Part shown: positions 1 through 8,819 of the stretch, piece by piece
Numbering within the stretch: position 1 is the stretch's first letter
How the letters are laid out: each line of letters starts with the position of its first letter
NCBI RefSeq assembly: GCF_050015995.1
Contig: NZ_JBNHEP010000107.1
Location: 1 to 64,000, forward strand
Source: Trichodesmium sp050015995
Lineage (GTDB): Bacteria; Cyanobacteriota; Cyanobacteriia; Cyanobacteriales; Microcoleaceae
DNA length: 64,000 nt
Direction of reading: 5' to 3'
Notes under the pieces: model-generated
Seen by the model: the letters and a program-made list of their open reading frames with translations, nothing else
The model's database searches: none
Told to the model about the DNA's origin: nothing
Made by a program: the position numbers and the translations under genes

Positions 1-97
1 GGTCGTTTGCGGAGCAGTCCGTTAGGATGGGATGGCGAGGTCTCCCGCTCTTGCACAGCCACTTCGTTAACGCCATATCCAATCGACCAAGAGAAAT
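1..97 (-). repeat. Inverted copy of a structured ~95-bp dispersed repeat (family R1)
   Basis: This stretch, read on the minus strand, matches the plus strand at about 1530-1622 almost base for base: both begin CTCTTGGTCGATTGGATATG and end CCGCAAACGACC, with differences mainly in the centre. A third, more diverged copy lies at 1624-1717. The core has short hairpins around a CTCTTGCA motif. The window starts here, so the left limit of the copy is unknown. Confidence 0.8.
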
Positions 98-378
98 GAA
101 TTTTTTCCTTATTGGTCAATCCTCTTCCTTTTAGGGAGAGGTAATTATCCATTATCCATTATCCATTATCCATTAATGAATTCTCCCTGTTCCCTGTTCC
201 CTGTTCCCTGTTTTCCGGAGAGGTCTATTCATAAGAATACTTTTAATAATTGTCTATCAAGGTTTGCAAACTACTGACTCCTGACTCCTAACTACCAAAG
301 ATATTTAGCCAAACTTTTGTATTTTGTCTGACTCAATTTTATCGATCTTGAATAAATTATTTAACAGAGAATAATTCT
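98..378. other. Intergenic region with short tandem repeats
   Basis: No gene is seen. It holds four tandem copies of TTATCCAT at about 146-178 and several copies of CCCTGTT at about 185-213. The adjoining CCGGAGAGGTCTATTC is the end, in reverse orientation, of the palindrome-ended family (R3) found complete at 28643 and 63328. The last 60 bases are AT-rich and probably hold the promoter of the peptidase gene. Confidence 0.6.
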
Positions 379-1308
379 ATGCTAAAAATGCCTGGAGAAA
401 GTTATCGTGGTCTTTTACCACAACTAACAGAAGCAGAAATTTATCTCAAATATTCACTACAACAGGATTTACACAAATTAGCAGTTGAAATTGGCGAACG
501 TAATTATTCAAATTATTCTAAACTAATAAATACTACTGATTTTATTGCTAGTGAATTTAGTAAATATGATTATCAAGTTAGACGACAAAGCTATCAAGTA
601 GATACTCAAACATTTGAAAACTTAGAAGTAGAAATTCAAGGCTCCTATCAACCAGAACAAATTGTAGTAGTGGGTGGTCATTATGACTCAGTTTTTAATT
701 GCCCAGGAGCTAATGATAATGGTACAGGAACGGCAGCAGTATTAGAATTAGCTAAGGCATTTGCTGGGAAAAAAACATCTAGAACTTTGCGTTTTGTAGA
801 ATTTGTGAATGAAGAACCACCTTTTTTTATGACTCCTAATATGGGTAGTTTTGTTTATGCTAAAAATTGTCGGCAAAACCAAGAAAATATTGTCGCAATG
901 TTCAGTTTAGAAACTATTGGTTATTATTCTGATGAATTAGGCAGTCAAAAGTTTCCTCCAGGTCTCGATCATTTTTATCCTTCTACGGGAAATTACATTA
1001 CTTTTGTGAGTAATATGGCAAATAGAAAATTAGTATGTGATGTTATTGCTTCTTTTCGTCGTCATACTAAATTTCCTTCAGAAGGTGCTGCACTTCCAGG
1101 ATTATTTACTGGAGTAGATTTATCAGACCACTGGGCATTTTGGCAGCAAAATTATCCAGCTTTAATGATAACAGATACTGCTTTTCTTCGCTATCCTTAT
1201 TATCATCAACCAGAGGATACTCCTGACAAAATAGATTTTGATAGATTTACAAGAGTTGTGGCAGATTTAGAGAGAGTTATTGCAGATTTTGTTGGAATAA
1301 TTCAATAG
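379..1308 (+). CDS. M28-family zinc aminopeptidase-like protein
   Basis: This 309-residue protein is a probable metallopeptidase of family M28, which removes N-terminal residues using two zinc ions. The expected ligands are visible in order: GGHYDS (H101), GANDNGTG (D113, bridging), NEEPPFF (E145 as general base, E146 as ligand), SLETIGY (E178, where most members have Asp) and YYHQPEDTPD (H276). No signal peptide is apparent, so a cytoplasmic location is likely. The ATG at 379 is preceded only by a weak purine stretch (AGAGAAT); a second ATG lies three codons on. The gene stands alone between inverted copies of repeat R1. The true substrate cannot be told from the sequence. Confidence 0.85.
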   Translation: MLKMPGESYRGLLPQLTEAEIYLKYSLQQDLHKLAVEIGERNYSNYSKLINTTDFIASEFSKYDYQVRRQSYQVDTQTFENLEVEIQGSYQPEQIVVVGGHYDSVFNCPGANDNGTGTAAVLELAKAFAGKKTSRTLRFVEFVNEEPPFFMTPNMGSFVYAKNCRQNQENIVAMFSLETIGYYSDELGSQKFPPGLDHFYPSTGNYITFVSNMANRKLVCDVIASFRRHTKFPSEGAALPGLFTGVDLSDHWAFWQQNYPALMITDTAFLRYPYYHQPEDTPDKIDFDRFTRVVADLERVIADFVGIIQ

Positions 1309-1522
1309 TATTTTTCAGTAAAAAAATATCACAATAACATTACTATTCTTAAAAGAAATAATAAAATTAAAAAAGCAATAATTTTGAGGTTTATAGGAGC
1401 CATTTGGTATCTCCAGAAAAGAGGGAGTAGGGAATAGGAAATAGGGATTCATTAATGGATAATGGATAATTGATAATTACCTCGGGTTTTAACCGTTACG
1501 GAATTGAATATAAGGAATATTT
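1309..1522. other. Intergenic region with partial repeat copies
   Basis: No gene is seen. At about 1405-1450 there is a partial R3 element (TCTCCAGAAAAGAGGGAGTA followed by GGGAATA-type motifs). At 1453-1512 lies a ~60-bp repeat containing TGGATAATGGATAATTGATA and a TTTTAACCGTTACGGAATT core, which recurs in reverse orientation at about 13384-13455. Confidence 0.6.
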
Positions 1523-1622
1523 TCTTTTCTCTTGGTCGATTGGATATGGCGTTAGCGGAGCGGCTCTGCAAGAGCGGGAGACCTCGCCATCCCATCCTAA
1601 CGGACTGCTCCGCAAACGACCG
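1523..1622 (+). repeat. Copy of structured repeat R1, direct orientation
   Basis: It is the inverted partner of positions 1-97, so the peptidase gene lies between facing copies. The 5' half is CTCTTGGTCGATTGG followed by a GC-rich hairpin region; the 3' half ends CCGCAAACGACC. Its GC content is well above the surrounding AT-rich DNA. The short open frames across it on both strands look like by-products of the repeat, not genes. Confidence 0.8.
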
Positions 1623-1623
1623 C

Positions 1624-1722
1624 TCTCTTGGTCGATTGGATATGCCGAGGAGACCTCGGCATCCCATCCTAACGGACTGCTGCCTCTTGCAGAGGAGCTG
1701 CGCTAACGCAAACGACCGCTTT
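1624..1722 (+). repeat. Second, diverged copy of structured repeat R1
   Basis: It starts CTCTTGGTCGATTGGATATG like the copy immediately upstream and ends GCAAACGACCG, but its middle holds different self-complementary blocks: CCGAGGAGACCTCGG and GCCTCTTGCAGAGG. The conserved ends with changed hairpin cores suggest that the hairpin, not the exact bases, is kept. Confidence 0.75.
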
Positions 1723-1898
1723 TTCCCCTATCCAAGGGGAGGCTTCAAGGCGCGAATTATTTAATTATTAATTCTTGAATTACCTATTTGTAAGGAGTAG
1801 GAAGAAAGAATTAATTTATGGCTCTTAATTTCTACCTTTCCCCATATTTCCCATTGATATCAAAGCTAAAAAACCTACTGGACTGACACACCTTAAAT

Positions 1899-1960
1899 GG
1901 TGCGTTACGACGGATTACTTAATCCCTTTCATAGTCTGAACTTAAGCCGTCTAACGCACC
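1899..1960. repeat. Imperfect inverted repeat (GGTGCGTTA ... TAACGCACC)
   Basis: The arms GGTGCGTTACGACGG (1899-1913) and CCGTCTAACGCACC (1947-1960) pair with one bulged base around a ~33-base loop. This type of dispersed hairpin is common in cyanobacterial intergenic DNA. It lies ~170 bases upstream of the large AAA/WD40 gene and lacks a T-run, so it is not an obvious terminator. The rest of 1723-2130 holds nothing else recognisable. Confidence 0.6.
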
Positions 1961-2130
1961 CTACAATTTTGCACTAAATTAGCTGTGTCGGTCTACTACC
2001 TTTGTAAGCTTCCCCCTCTTCCTCCTCTCCCCCCTCTTCCCCTTGGTTCTATAGGAGCGATCGCTGTTGATGTCTGCCAAAATAGATAATGTATTTTGGA
2101 AATAAATTTCTAAATTGGCCTCTGACCATA

Positions 2131-5100
2131 ATGAACCCAGAAGCAAATTCAACCTACTCCTACCAAGTCGGCGGTAGTCTACCTGTGGATGCTCCGACTT
2201 ACGTCAAACGACAGGCAGATGATGAACTTTTTAATGGCCTAATGGATGGGGAGTTTTGTTATGTCCTCAACTCGCGCCAAATGGGCAAGTCTAGTCTGCG
2301 AGTTCAGACAATGCGACGTTTACAAGCATCTGGGGTAGTTTGTGCAGCGATAGATTTGACGGCCATTGGTAGTCAGGATATTACCTCGGAACAGTGGTAT
2401 GCGGGAATAGTTTATAGTTTGGCCAGTAGTTTTGATTTATTGGATAGTTTTGATATTTTAAGTTGGTGGGGCGATCGCTCTTTTCTTTCTGCTTTACAAC
2501 GTTTAAATGCTTTTATTGAACAAGTATTACTGAGAGAAATAACGGAAAATATTGTAATTTTTATTGATGAAATTGATAGTATCCTCAGTTTGAGTTTTAA
2601 TGTTGATGACTTTTTTGCTTTGATTCGTTCTTGTTATAATAAACGGGCTGATAATTCTGAATATCAACGTTTATCTTTTGCTTTATTGGGAGTAGCTACA
2701 CCATCAGATTTGATAAAAAATCGAAATATTAGTACACCTTTTAATATTGGTCAAGCTATCGAACTAGAAGGTTTTAAATTGCAGGAGGCTACACCTTTAG
2801 TTGCGGGTTTTTCGGGTATTTTTAATGATGGCATGGCGGTATTGAGAGAAATTTTAAATTGGAGTGGGGGGCAACCATTTTTAACTCAAAAAGTTTGTCA
2901 AATAATTTTATCTTACTGTAGAGAGGTTCAATTTAATATTTCCAGAGAAAATGAGGCTGAGTTAATAGGAGAAATTGTCAGGTCACAAATTATTGAAAAT
3001 TGGGAAGCAAAAGACGAACCAGAACATTTGAGAACTATACGCGATCGCCTCATTTATAGTAATCAATCTTCTGGGGAATTACTATTATTATATCGGCGGA
3101 TATTACAGCAGGAAAAAATTAAAGCCGATAGTCAAGAGTTGCACAGGGAATTACGGTTGACGGGAGTAATAGTAAAACACAAAGGAAGGTTAAAAATTTA
3201 CAACAAAATCTATGCAGAAGTATTTAATCTTGATTGGGTAGAAAATAAATTGCGAGAAGCCGGTTTATTATCAGAATCAGCAGCAGAAAAATTGATATAT
3301 TCTGAGACAGATATTCAAGAGATTGAAAAAATTACAAATGAGGCTTTATTAGAGTTTGAATTTAATCAAATAGAAGGATTGATTTTAGCAATACAAGCAG
3401 GAAAAAAGTTAAAACAAATCGTTCAAGATGATTTATATTTACAAGAATATCCGACTATAAATCCAATATCGACACTACAAAAAATCATTGGTAATATTCG
3501 TCAACAGAATAAATTTATTAGCAATTACATCGGAGTTAAAGACATCAGCTTTAGCTCAAACAAAGAATACTTAGCTATCGCAGAAAGAGACGGCACAATT
3601 TTATTACAACATTTATTACAACCTCAATCCATCAAACTAAAAGGTCACGAAAAAGAAGTTTTGTGCGTCAAATTCAACCCCAACAGATACCTTTTGGCAA
3701 CAGCAGGAAAAGACGGCACTATTAAACTTTGGAATTTCCAAGGAAAACAAATAAATCAGTTTAAAAGTAATCAGGGAGCAATTTACCAAATCAGATTTAG
3801 TCATGATGGCGAATATTTAGCAACCGTAGCAGAAAAAGGAGTACAACTATGGAATATTTCACGGCAAACCCGTTCGCGTTCCGGAACATCATCCCTCAAG
3901 CAACGAAATATTCATTCAAGTTGGATGACAACTGTAAGTTTTACCGATGATGGTGAGTGTATTGCAGTTGCAGTCAGAGAAAATATAGTCAGACTGTGGA
4001 AAGGATTAAAACGACAACCATTAGAATTGAAAGCAGATCCGAGCGACGAGTTTACCCTAACAAATGTAAACATGAGTTGGGGTGGAGAATATCTCCTTTG
4101 TATTGGTAAAAATGGAATTCTCCGACTCTGGAATTTTCCACAACGACGCTTACTTGACTGGGAAACCCACCAAGCAGAAATTACAAACATTTGTTTTAGT
4201 CCGAGCGATCGACATATTGCCACAGCAGCAGCAGATGGTACAACCAAAATTTGGGATTTATCAGGAAAACTTTTAACTGAGTTTAATGCTGACCGGAACT
4301 CAGTTACAGCTATCAGTTTTACTCCAGACGAAAAACAAATTGCCACAGTGGGTGCTGACGGTACAGTTCGCATCTGGAATTTATTTCCAAAACAACCGAC
4401 TCAATGGAAAACTCAACAAGGTACAGTTTGGAGCGTTGGTTTCAGTTTGACTAGAAAAATAGCGACTGGAGGAGAAGATGGTAGTGTCAAAATTTGGAAT
4501 ATATCTGGTCAAATATTGACTCAGTGGGAAAGTAGTCGAGGTAGACTTACCAGCATTAATTTCAGTCCTGATGGCAAATACCTAGCTACAGCAGGGCGTA
4601 ATAATATTTCAATTTGGAAGGAAGATGGGCAACTTGTCAGTCAATGTCATCCCAAGCAAGACCTAATATTAGATATAAAATTTAGTCCTGATAGTAAATC
4701 TCTTGTAGCAGTGGGAGCTAATGGCACGGCAATATTACGCAACTTGGAAGGAGAGCAATTAGCAATATTGAAACGCAGTAACCGTAGAATTGTTGCTAGT
4801 GTTAGTTTTAGTCAAGATGGGGAACGCATTGTTACAGGTGGGTGGGATGGAAAAGTCTGTATCTGGAATTTGTCTGGGCAACTGTTAGCAAACTGGGATG
4901 GGCATCGAGATAAAGTTAGAAGTGTCAGTTTTAGTGCTGATGGAAACCAAGTTGCTTCTGCGGGTAGAGATAGAATCAAAGTTTGGAATGTATCTGGGGA
5001 GTTTTTGAGAGAATGGAGCGCTCATCAGGAAAAATTGGTAGATGTATGTTTTAGTTTAGATTGGCAACGGGTAGCAACTGTAGGAAGTAACTATACTGTT

Positions 5101-6564
5101 ATATTGTGGGATTTTTCTGGGCGGAAACTGGCGGAATGGAAGACTCCAGAAACGGAATTAACCAGTATTAGTTTTAGTCAAGATGGTCAATATTTGGTTG
5201 CGGGTGGGAAGGATAGTATAGTTTATTTGTGGCGAGTTGAAAGTTTGGATGAACTTTTGGTGCGTGGTTATGAATGGTTGCAGCATTATTTTGTTACTCA
5301 TCCCGAAGAGTTGGAAAAATTGGAAGTATCTCAGAATCAAAATAGTGTGGTTGAAAATGTTGATTTAAGTGATGTTGTTTCTCAAGAAATAGTTAAGCAA
5401 CCTACAGAAATTCCTGTTAGTTTTAGTCTTAATTCTAATTATGAAATTAACTATATTCGGTTACGGGATTTATTAGCAGCAGGAGAATGGCGAGAAGCAG
5501 ATTTAGAAACTACTGCTATTATGCTCAAAATAGCTGGTAGAGAATCAAAAGGTTGGTTAAGAGCGCAAGATATTCTTAATTTTCCCTGCCACGATCTACT
5601 GAAAATAGATAATCTGTGGGTTAAATATAGTAATGGTAAATTTGGCTTTAGCGTTCAGAAAGAAATTTGGAAAAGTTGCGGTGCAACTAAAGATAATAGC
5701 TATCAAATTCATGACCATTACAGTTATTATAACTGTGGTCAAAAATTAGGTTGGAAAATAGGAGATCAACTTTTAACTTATGAGGAATTGAATTTCGATA
5801 TAAATGCCCCAAATGGTCATATTCCTGGAGGAATATTGAATTGGTTATGGTTCAGTTTTTATTTAGGAAAATATAAGATTTCCAGTGAAGAAACTATTTG
5901 GTGGGATATCATTCCTGCAATAGCAATGAAATTAGATGTGTGTCAGTCCGACAAATTAGTAAAAATTTATCAATCTGATGGAGAAGGATTTTTGGGTGAA
6001 TTTTTAGTACATGACAAGGTAGTAAAAATTTATCAAGGTGATATTACTGATTTAAAAGTAGATGTAATTGTTAGTAGTATAGGTGGTCTAGTCTGTGACC
6101 GAATTAGGCAAGTAGGTGGAGAAGAAATTTGGCAACAAATGATTAAATCAAGGAGATATATGATGAAAAATACTGCTTTGCGTGGTTCAGCTTTGAGAGA
6201 AATAATTATGACAAATGCTGGTAAAATCCAAGATCAAAAAGTATTTTATGGATTATTAAGCCCTCCATATAAAAAAGTAATTCAAGAGTTGGTTAATACT
6301 TGTATGATAATAGCTAATAATTGCAGTTTTCAAACTATTGCTTTTCCTTTATTTGGGACTGGAGCAGGTGTTTTATCTGCTCAAGAATCTTGGAAAATTA
6401 TGTTATCACAAATAGTCAAAAGTTTATCTGACGAAAATCAAACTGTCAGGGAAGTTATTATATGTATATATGGCAGAAAAGCAATAGAGGAAATTGATGT
6501 TATAAGAACATTAGAACAAATTAAAATTTCAGGTTGGGAATCAGTTTTTTTCCAAGATATCTAA
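2131..6564 (+). CDS. AAA-like NTPase / WD40 / GUN4 / macro-domain fusion protein
   Basis: A very large multidomain protein, 1477 residues from ATG 2131. An in-frame ATG at 2089 would add 14 residues, but family members start close to the YQVGG motif, so 2131 is preferred; neither has a clear ribosome site. Positions are numbered from the 2089 Met. Residues 22-270 are an AAA-like NTPase of the cyanobacterial AAA_35 type: Walker A NSRQMGKSSL (61-70), Walker B IVIFIDEIDS (155-164). A winged-helix-like segment follows to about 400. Residues 485-1048 hold 14 WD40 repeats, enough for two seven-bladed propellers. Residues 1123-1263 are a GUN4 domain (LRDLLAAGEWREAD, FGFSVQKEIW, PNGHIPGG). Residues 1309-1491 resemble a macro domain (KIYQGDITDLKVDVIV, AFPLFGTGAGVLS), but the usual NAAN-type motif is replaced by SSIGG. 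Domain order resembles STAND-like conflict or signalling NTPases. The function is unknown. Confidence 0.85.
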   Translation: MNPEANSTYSYQVGGSLPVDAPTYVKRQADDELFNGLMDGEFCYVLNSRQMGKSSLRVQTMRRLQASGVVCAAIDLTAIGSQDITSEQWYAGIVYSLASSFDLLDSFDILSWWGDRSFLSALQRLNAFIEQVLLREITENIVIFIDEIDSILSLSFNVDDFFALIRSCYNKRADNSEYQRLSFALLGVATPSDLIKNRNISTPFNIGQAIELEGFKLQEATPLVAGFSGIFNDGMAVLREILNWSGGQPFLTQKVCQIILSYCREVQFNISRENEAELIGEIVRSQIIENWEAKDEPEHLRTIRDRLIYSNQSSGELLLLYRRILQQEKIKADSQELHRELRLTGVIVKHKGRLKIYNKIYAEVFNLDWVENKLREAGLLSESAAEKLIYSETDIQEIEKITNEALLEFEFNQIEGLILAIQAGKKLKQIVQDDLYLQEYPTINPISTLQKIIGNIRQQNKFISNYIGVKDISFSSNKEYLAIAERDGTILLQHLLQPQSIKLKGHEKEVLCVKFNPNRYLLATAGKDGTIKLWNFQGKQINQFKSNQGAIYQIRFSHDGEYLATVAEKGVQLWNISRQTRSRSGTSSLKQRNIHSSWMTTVSFTDDGECIAVAVRENIVRLWKGLKRQPLELKADPSDEFTLTNVNMSWGGEYLLCIGKNGILRLWNFPQRRLLDWETHQAEITNICFSPSDRHIATAAADGTTKIWDLSGKLLTEFNADRNSVTAISFTPDEKQIATVGADGTVRIWNLFPKQPTQWKTQQGTVWSVGFSLTRKIATGGEDGSVKIWNISGQILTQWESSRGRLTSINFSPDGKYLATAGRNNISIWKEDGQLVSQCHPKQDLILDIKFSPDSKSLVAVGANGTAILRNLEGEQLAILKRSNRRIVASVSFSQDGERIVTGGWDGKVCIWNLSGQLLANWDGHRDKVRSVSFSADGNQVASAGRDRIKVWNVSGEFLREWSAHQEKLVDVCFSLDWQRVATVGSNYTVILWDFSGRKLAEWKTPETELTSISFSQDGQYLVAGGKDSIVYLWRVESLDELLVRGYEWLQHYFVTHPEELEKLEVSQNQNSVVENVDLSDVVSQEIVKQPTEIPVSFSLNSNYEINYIRLRDLLAAGEWREADLETTAIMLKIAGRESKGWLRAQDILNFPCHDLLKIDNLWVKYSNGKFGFSVQKEIWKSCGATKDNSYQIHDHYSYYNCGQKLGWKIGDQLLTYEELNFDINAPNGHIPGGILNWLWFSFYLGKYKISSEETIWWDIIPAIAMKLDVCQSDKLVKIYQSDGEGFLGEFLVHDKVVKIYQGDITDLKVDVIVSSIGGLVCDRIRQVGGEEIWQQMIKSRRYMMKNTALRGSALREIIMTNAGKIQDQKVFYGLLSPPYKKVIQELVNTCMIIANNCSFQTIAFPLFGTGAGVLSAQESWKIMLSQIVKSLSDENQTVREVIICIYGRKAIEEIDVIRTLEQIKISGWESVFFQDI

Positions 6565-6824
6565 AATAAACGATCGCTTATTTATTGGAGATATTTAATC
6601 AAACATCTCTACATTTTTTTAATGCCTATCTCTCTTAATTAATATGTAATATCATGTTCACTTGAATACTTATAATTATATGAAATAGAAAAAATTATGC
6701 TACTTATGAATTTACCGAATAATTAAGGTTTAAAGCCTCTGCTTTAAAGGAGAAACAAGAAAAAATTTTCACGCCCCGTGTCAATCTAATCTGTTTTAGG
6801 GAGAGGTAATTATCCATTATTCAT
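6565..6824. other. Intergenic region before the MITE
   Basis: No gene is seen. A weak palindrome, AAATAAACGATCGCTTATTT, overlaps the stop region of the large fusion gene and could end its transcript, though no T-run follows. The stretch ends in TTATCCAT-type repeats, into which the next element is inserted. Confidence 0.4.
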
Positions 6825-7113
6825 GGCTTTGTTGCATGAAAGTATCGATAAAACATCCGTTCCGCTTTTCGGTTGTCCCCGACATGAAAGGTGAACCTAG
6901 TGGCAGCTATATCACTCTCTTTCTATAGATTGATGTTTTATTCATCTGTTGGACAATAGTTAATAGCCTCAAAACCTCTACAGGCAAAAGTTTCAGCCTT
7001 TTTATATCAAAGTATTGATGTTCTATTTATCTATTGGACAATAGTTGTGTAGAAGTCTGAAGTACAGATGCTTAAGCTTGTGCGGTAGCTATATGCTTTC
7101 ATACAACAAAGCC
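6825..7113. mobile_element. 289-bp IS5/IS903-like MITE with 9-bp target duplication
   Basis: The ends are inverted repeats: GGCTTTGTTGCATGAAAG on the left and, read in reverse, GGCTTTGTTGTATGAAAG on the right (17 of 18 identical). The identical 9-mer ATTATTCAT lies at 6816-6824 and 7114-7122, the target-duplication length known for IS903-type IS5 elements, whose ends also begin GGCTTTGTTG. There is no transposase. The interior holds a diverged direct repeat (TTGATGTTTTATTCATCTG at 6930 and the related ATTGATGTTCTATTTATCTA at about 7014), both ending TTGGACAATAGTT. The flank is itself an 8-bp repeat, but the variant TTCAT on both sides supports a real duplication. Confidence 0.85.
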
Positions 7114-7206
7114 ATTATTCATTATCCATTATCCATTAATGAACCATCTCCCTATCAATATACCGGTAGCAAACATTAACCTATTTCATATATAGGTTAG
7201 TAGTTA

Positions 7207-7243
7207 GGCTTTAGCGCGCTAAATATCTATCTGGGCTAAAGCC
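7207..7243. repeat. Hairpin GGCTTTAGC / GCTAAAGCC
   Basis: The arms at 7207-7215 and 7235-7243 are perfectly complementary over 9 bases. This GGGCTTTAGCCC-type hairpin is a frequent dispersed repeat in cyanobacteria. It lies ~130 bases past the 3' end of alr (minus strand) without a T-run. The rest of 7123-7376 shows no gene. Confidence 0.55.
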
Positions 7244-7376
7244 CAACTACAAACTAATACTTTTAATTCTCCCTCAATTTCTCAATTGCTTTTCTCTCCT
7301 CCTCTCATCAATAGCTGTTAACGCTGTTAACGTAGTTCCGACCCAGGAGGCTGGCTGAATGCTTACCCTAATATTT

Positions 7377-8594
7377 CTACACTTCTACACGGGGTAACCT
7401 ATGCTTAAAACCACAAAGAATTTCCCAAGAAATAGTTCCTAAAGTATTTGCCCAGTCTTCAGCAGAAATTTGATGTTTACCAACCTCTCCTAATAAAGTT
7501 ACCACTTCACCTGTTTCTAGATCGGGAATAGCACTCACATCTAACATCAACTGATCCATCGTAATAGCTCCCACTTGCGGTATCAATTGATCGCGCACAA
7601 TGACTTTCATCTTATTAGAAAGGTTACGAGGTACACCGTCAGCATAACCAATACCCACCACTGCCAAACGCATCTGCTTTGGAGCAATAAACTGATAACC
7701 ATAACTAACACCAGTACCTGCTTCAATAGTTTTGACTTGTGTCACTCTAGCTTTAACCTGCATCGCTGGTTTTAAGTCAATTTTCTGCTGTAGATGAGGT
7801 GCTGGATACAGACCATAAATAGCTAAACCCACCCGCACCATATCGTAGTGCAAAGTAGAATCAGTTAAAGTTGCTGCCGAGTTAGCTAAATGAAGTCGTA
7901 CATCACCAGAAAAACCTTTTTCTCTAATACCACACAAATTTATTGCTTCCTCAAATCTTTCATGTTGTTGTCTCATCACTGTCTGGTCTGGGCAATCTGC
8001 TGTAGCTAAATGGGAATAAATACTAGCAATTTTTAAATTTGGTAACCCCTGCACAAATTGTACAAATTCTACTGCCTGTTGCCAAGATGTTCCCAAACGA
8101 GACATTCCCGTATCCAACTTGAGATGTACTGGCATTGCTTCAGTATAGTAGGAAAGAGTTTCTGAGAAAACTAAAGCTTGTTGAGGCGTACAAATAGTTG
8201 GTTGTAGTTGCCAATGAGCGATCGCTTGAATTTGTTCGGGTCTATCTGTTGCGCCTAAAATTAAAATTGGCGCTTCAATTCCAGCTAACCTTAATTCTAT
8301 TCCTTCTGGCACTGTTGCCACTGCTAACCAATCTGCACCAGCTTCTAAAATAGTTTGAGATACCTTACACGCTCCATGTCCATAAGCATCTGCCTTTACC
8401 ACTCCCATTAATTGAGTTTTACCTGATAAAAGACTCTTAAGCTGTTCAATATTATAGGTCAATGCTTGATCGTTAATTTCTACCCATGCTCTTTGACAAA
8501 TACCCCCATAAACATCACTTTCTATTGCTCCCTGATTTAAACTTTCTGTTGCGAGAGTTTTAAAAGAGGTATTTTCCCAGCTCAACATTTTCAC
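7377..8594 (-). CDS. alr: Alanine racemase
   Basis: This 405-residue PLP enzyme interconverts L- and D-alanine to supply D-alanine for peptidoglycan. The PLP lysine is K67 in VVKADAYGHG, and the second catalytic residue is Y298 in GTGVSYGYQF. HLKLDTGMSRLG and HLANSAAT are further family motifs, and the C-terminal beta domain is complete (GAITMDQLMLDVS). A leader of about 35 residues precedes the conserved WVEINDQAL start of the barrel. On the coding strand GAGGAGTGA lies just before the first ATG (8594); the ATG two codons later (8588) has better spacing to GAGGAG and may be the real start. It is transcribed away from the HNH gene, with a 225-base shared upstream region. Confidence 0.96.
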   Translation of the reverse strand: MKMLSWENTSFKTLATESLNQGAIESDVYGGICQRAWVEINDQALTYNIEQLKSLLSGKTQLMGVVKADAYGHGACKVSQTILEAGADWLAVATVPEGIELRLAGIEAPILILGATDRPEQIQAIAHWQLQPTICTPQQALVFSETLSYYTEAMPVHLKLDTGMSRLGTSWQQAVEFVQFVQGLPNLKIASIYSHLATADCPDQTVMRQQHERFEEAINLCGIREKGFSGDVRLHLANSAATLTDSTLHYDMVRVGLAIYGLYPAPHLQQKIDLKPAMQVKARVTQVKTIEAGTGVSYGYQFIAPKQMRLAVVGIGYADGVPRNLSNKMKVIVRDQLIPQVGAITMDQLMLDVSAIPDLETGEVVTLLGEVGKHQISAEDWANTLGTISWEILCGFKHRLPRVEV

Positions 8595-8819
8595 TCACTC
8601 CTCAATAAGTTAAATTTTTTATTTATTAAACAATCTACTCCCCAAATTTACAAAATCAGGTTGTATATAGGAAATCAAAAAGATTATTTTTAAAAAAATA
8701 AAAAAAGATATTTTTACACCTAATAAATTTGGTGAAAAACTGCTTAACTCTAAACTTTTGTCCCTAAAAATGTCAATTGTGCTAATATCTGAGAAAATAT
8801 TCTCTTTTCAGAAATATCA

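Noticed and set aside
146..178. TTATCCAT tandem repeats as a CRISPR array
   Set aside because: The units are 8 bases without spacers; no cas gene and no spaced repeats occur in the window.
1452..1764. Three overlapping open frames of 60-90 codons on both strands
   Set aside because: They run across the structured R1 repeats, have Arg/Ser/Leu-rich repeat-derived composition and no ribosome site; explained by the high GC of the repeat.
3912..4373. 153-codon minus-strand frame
   Set aside because: It lies wholly inside the WD40 part of the large fusion gene and mirrors its repeat periodicity.
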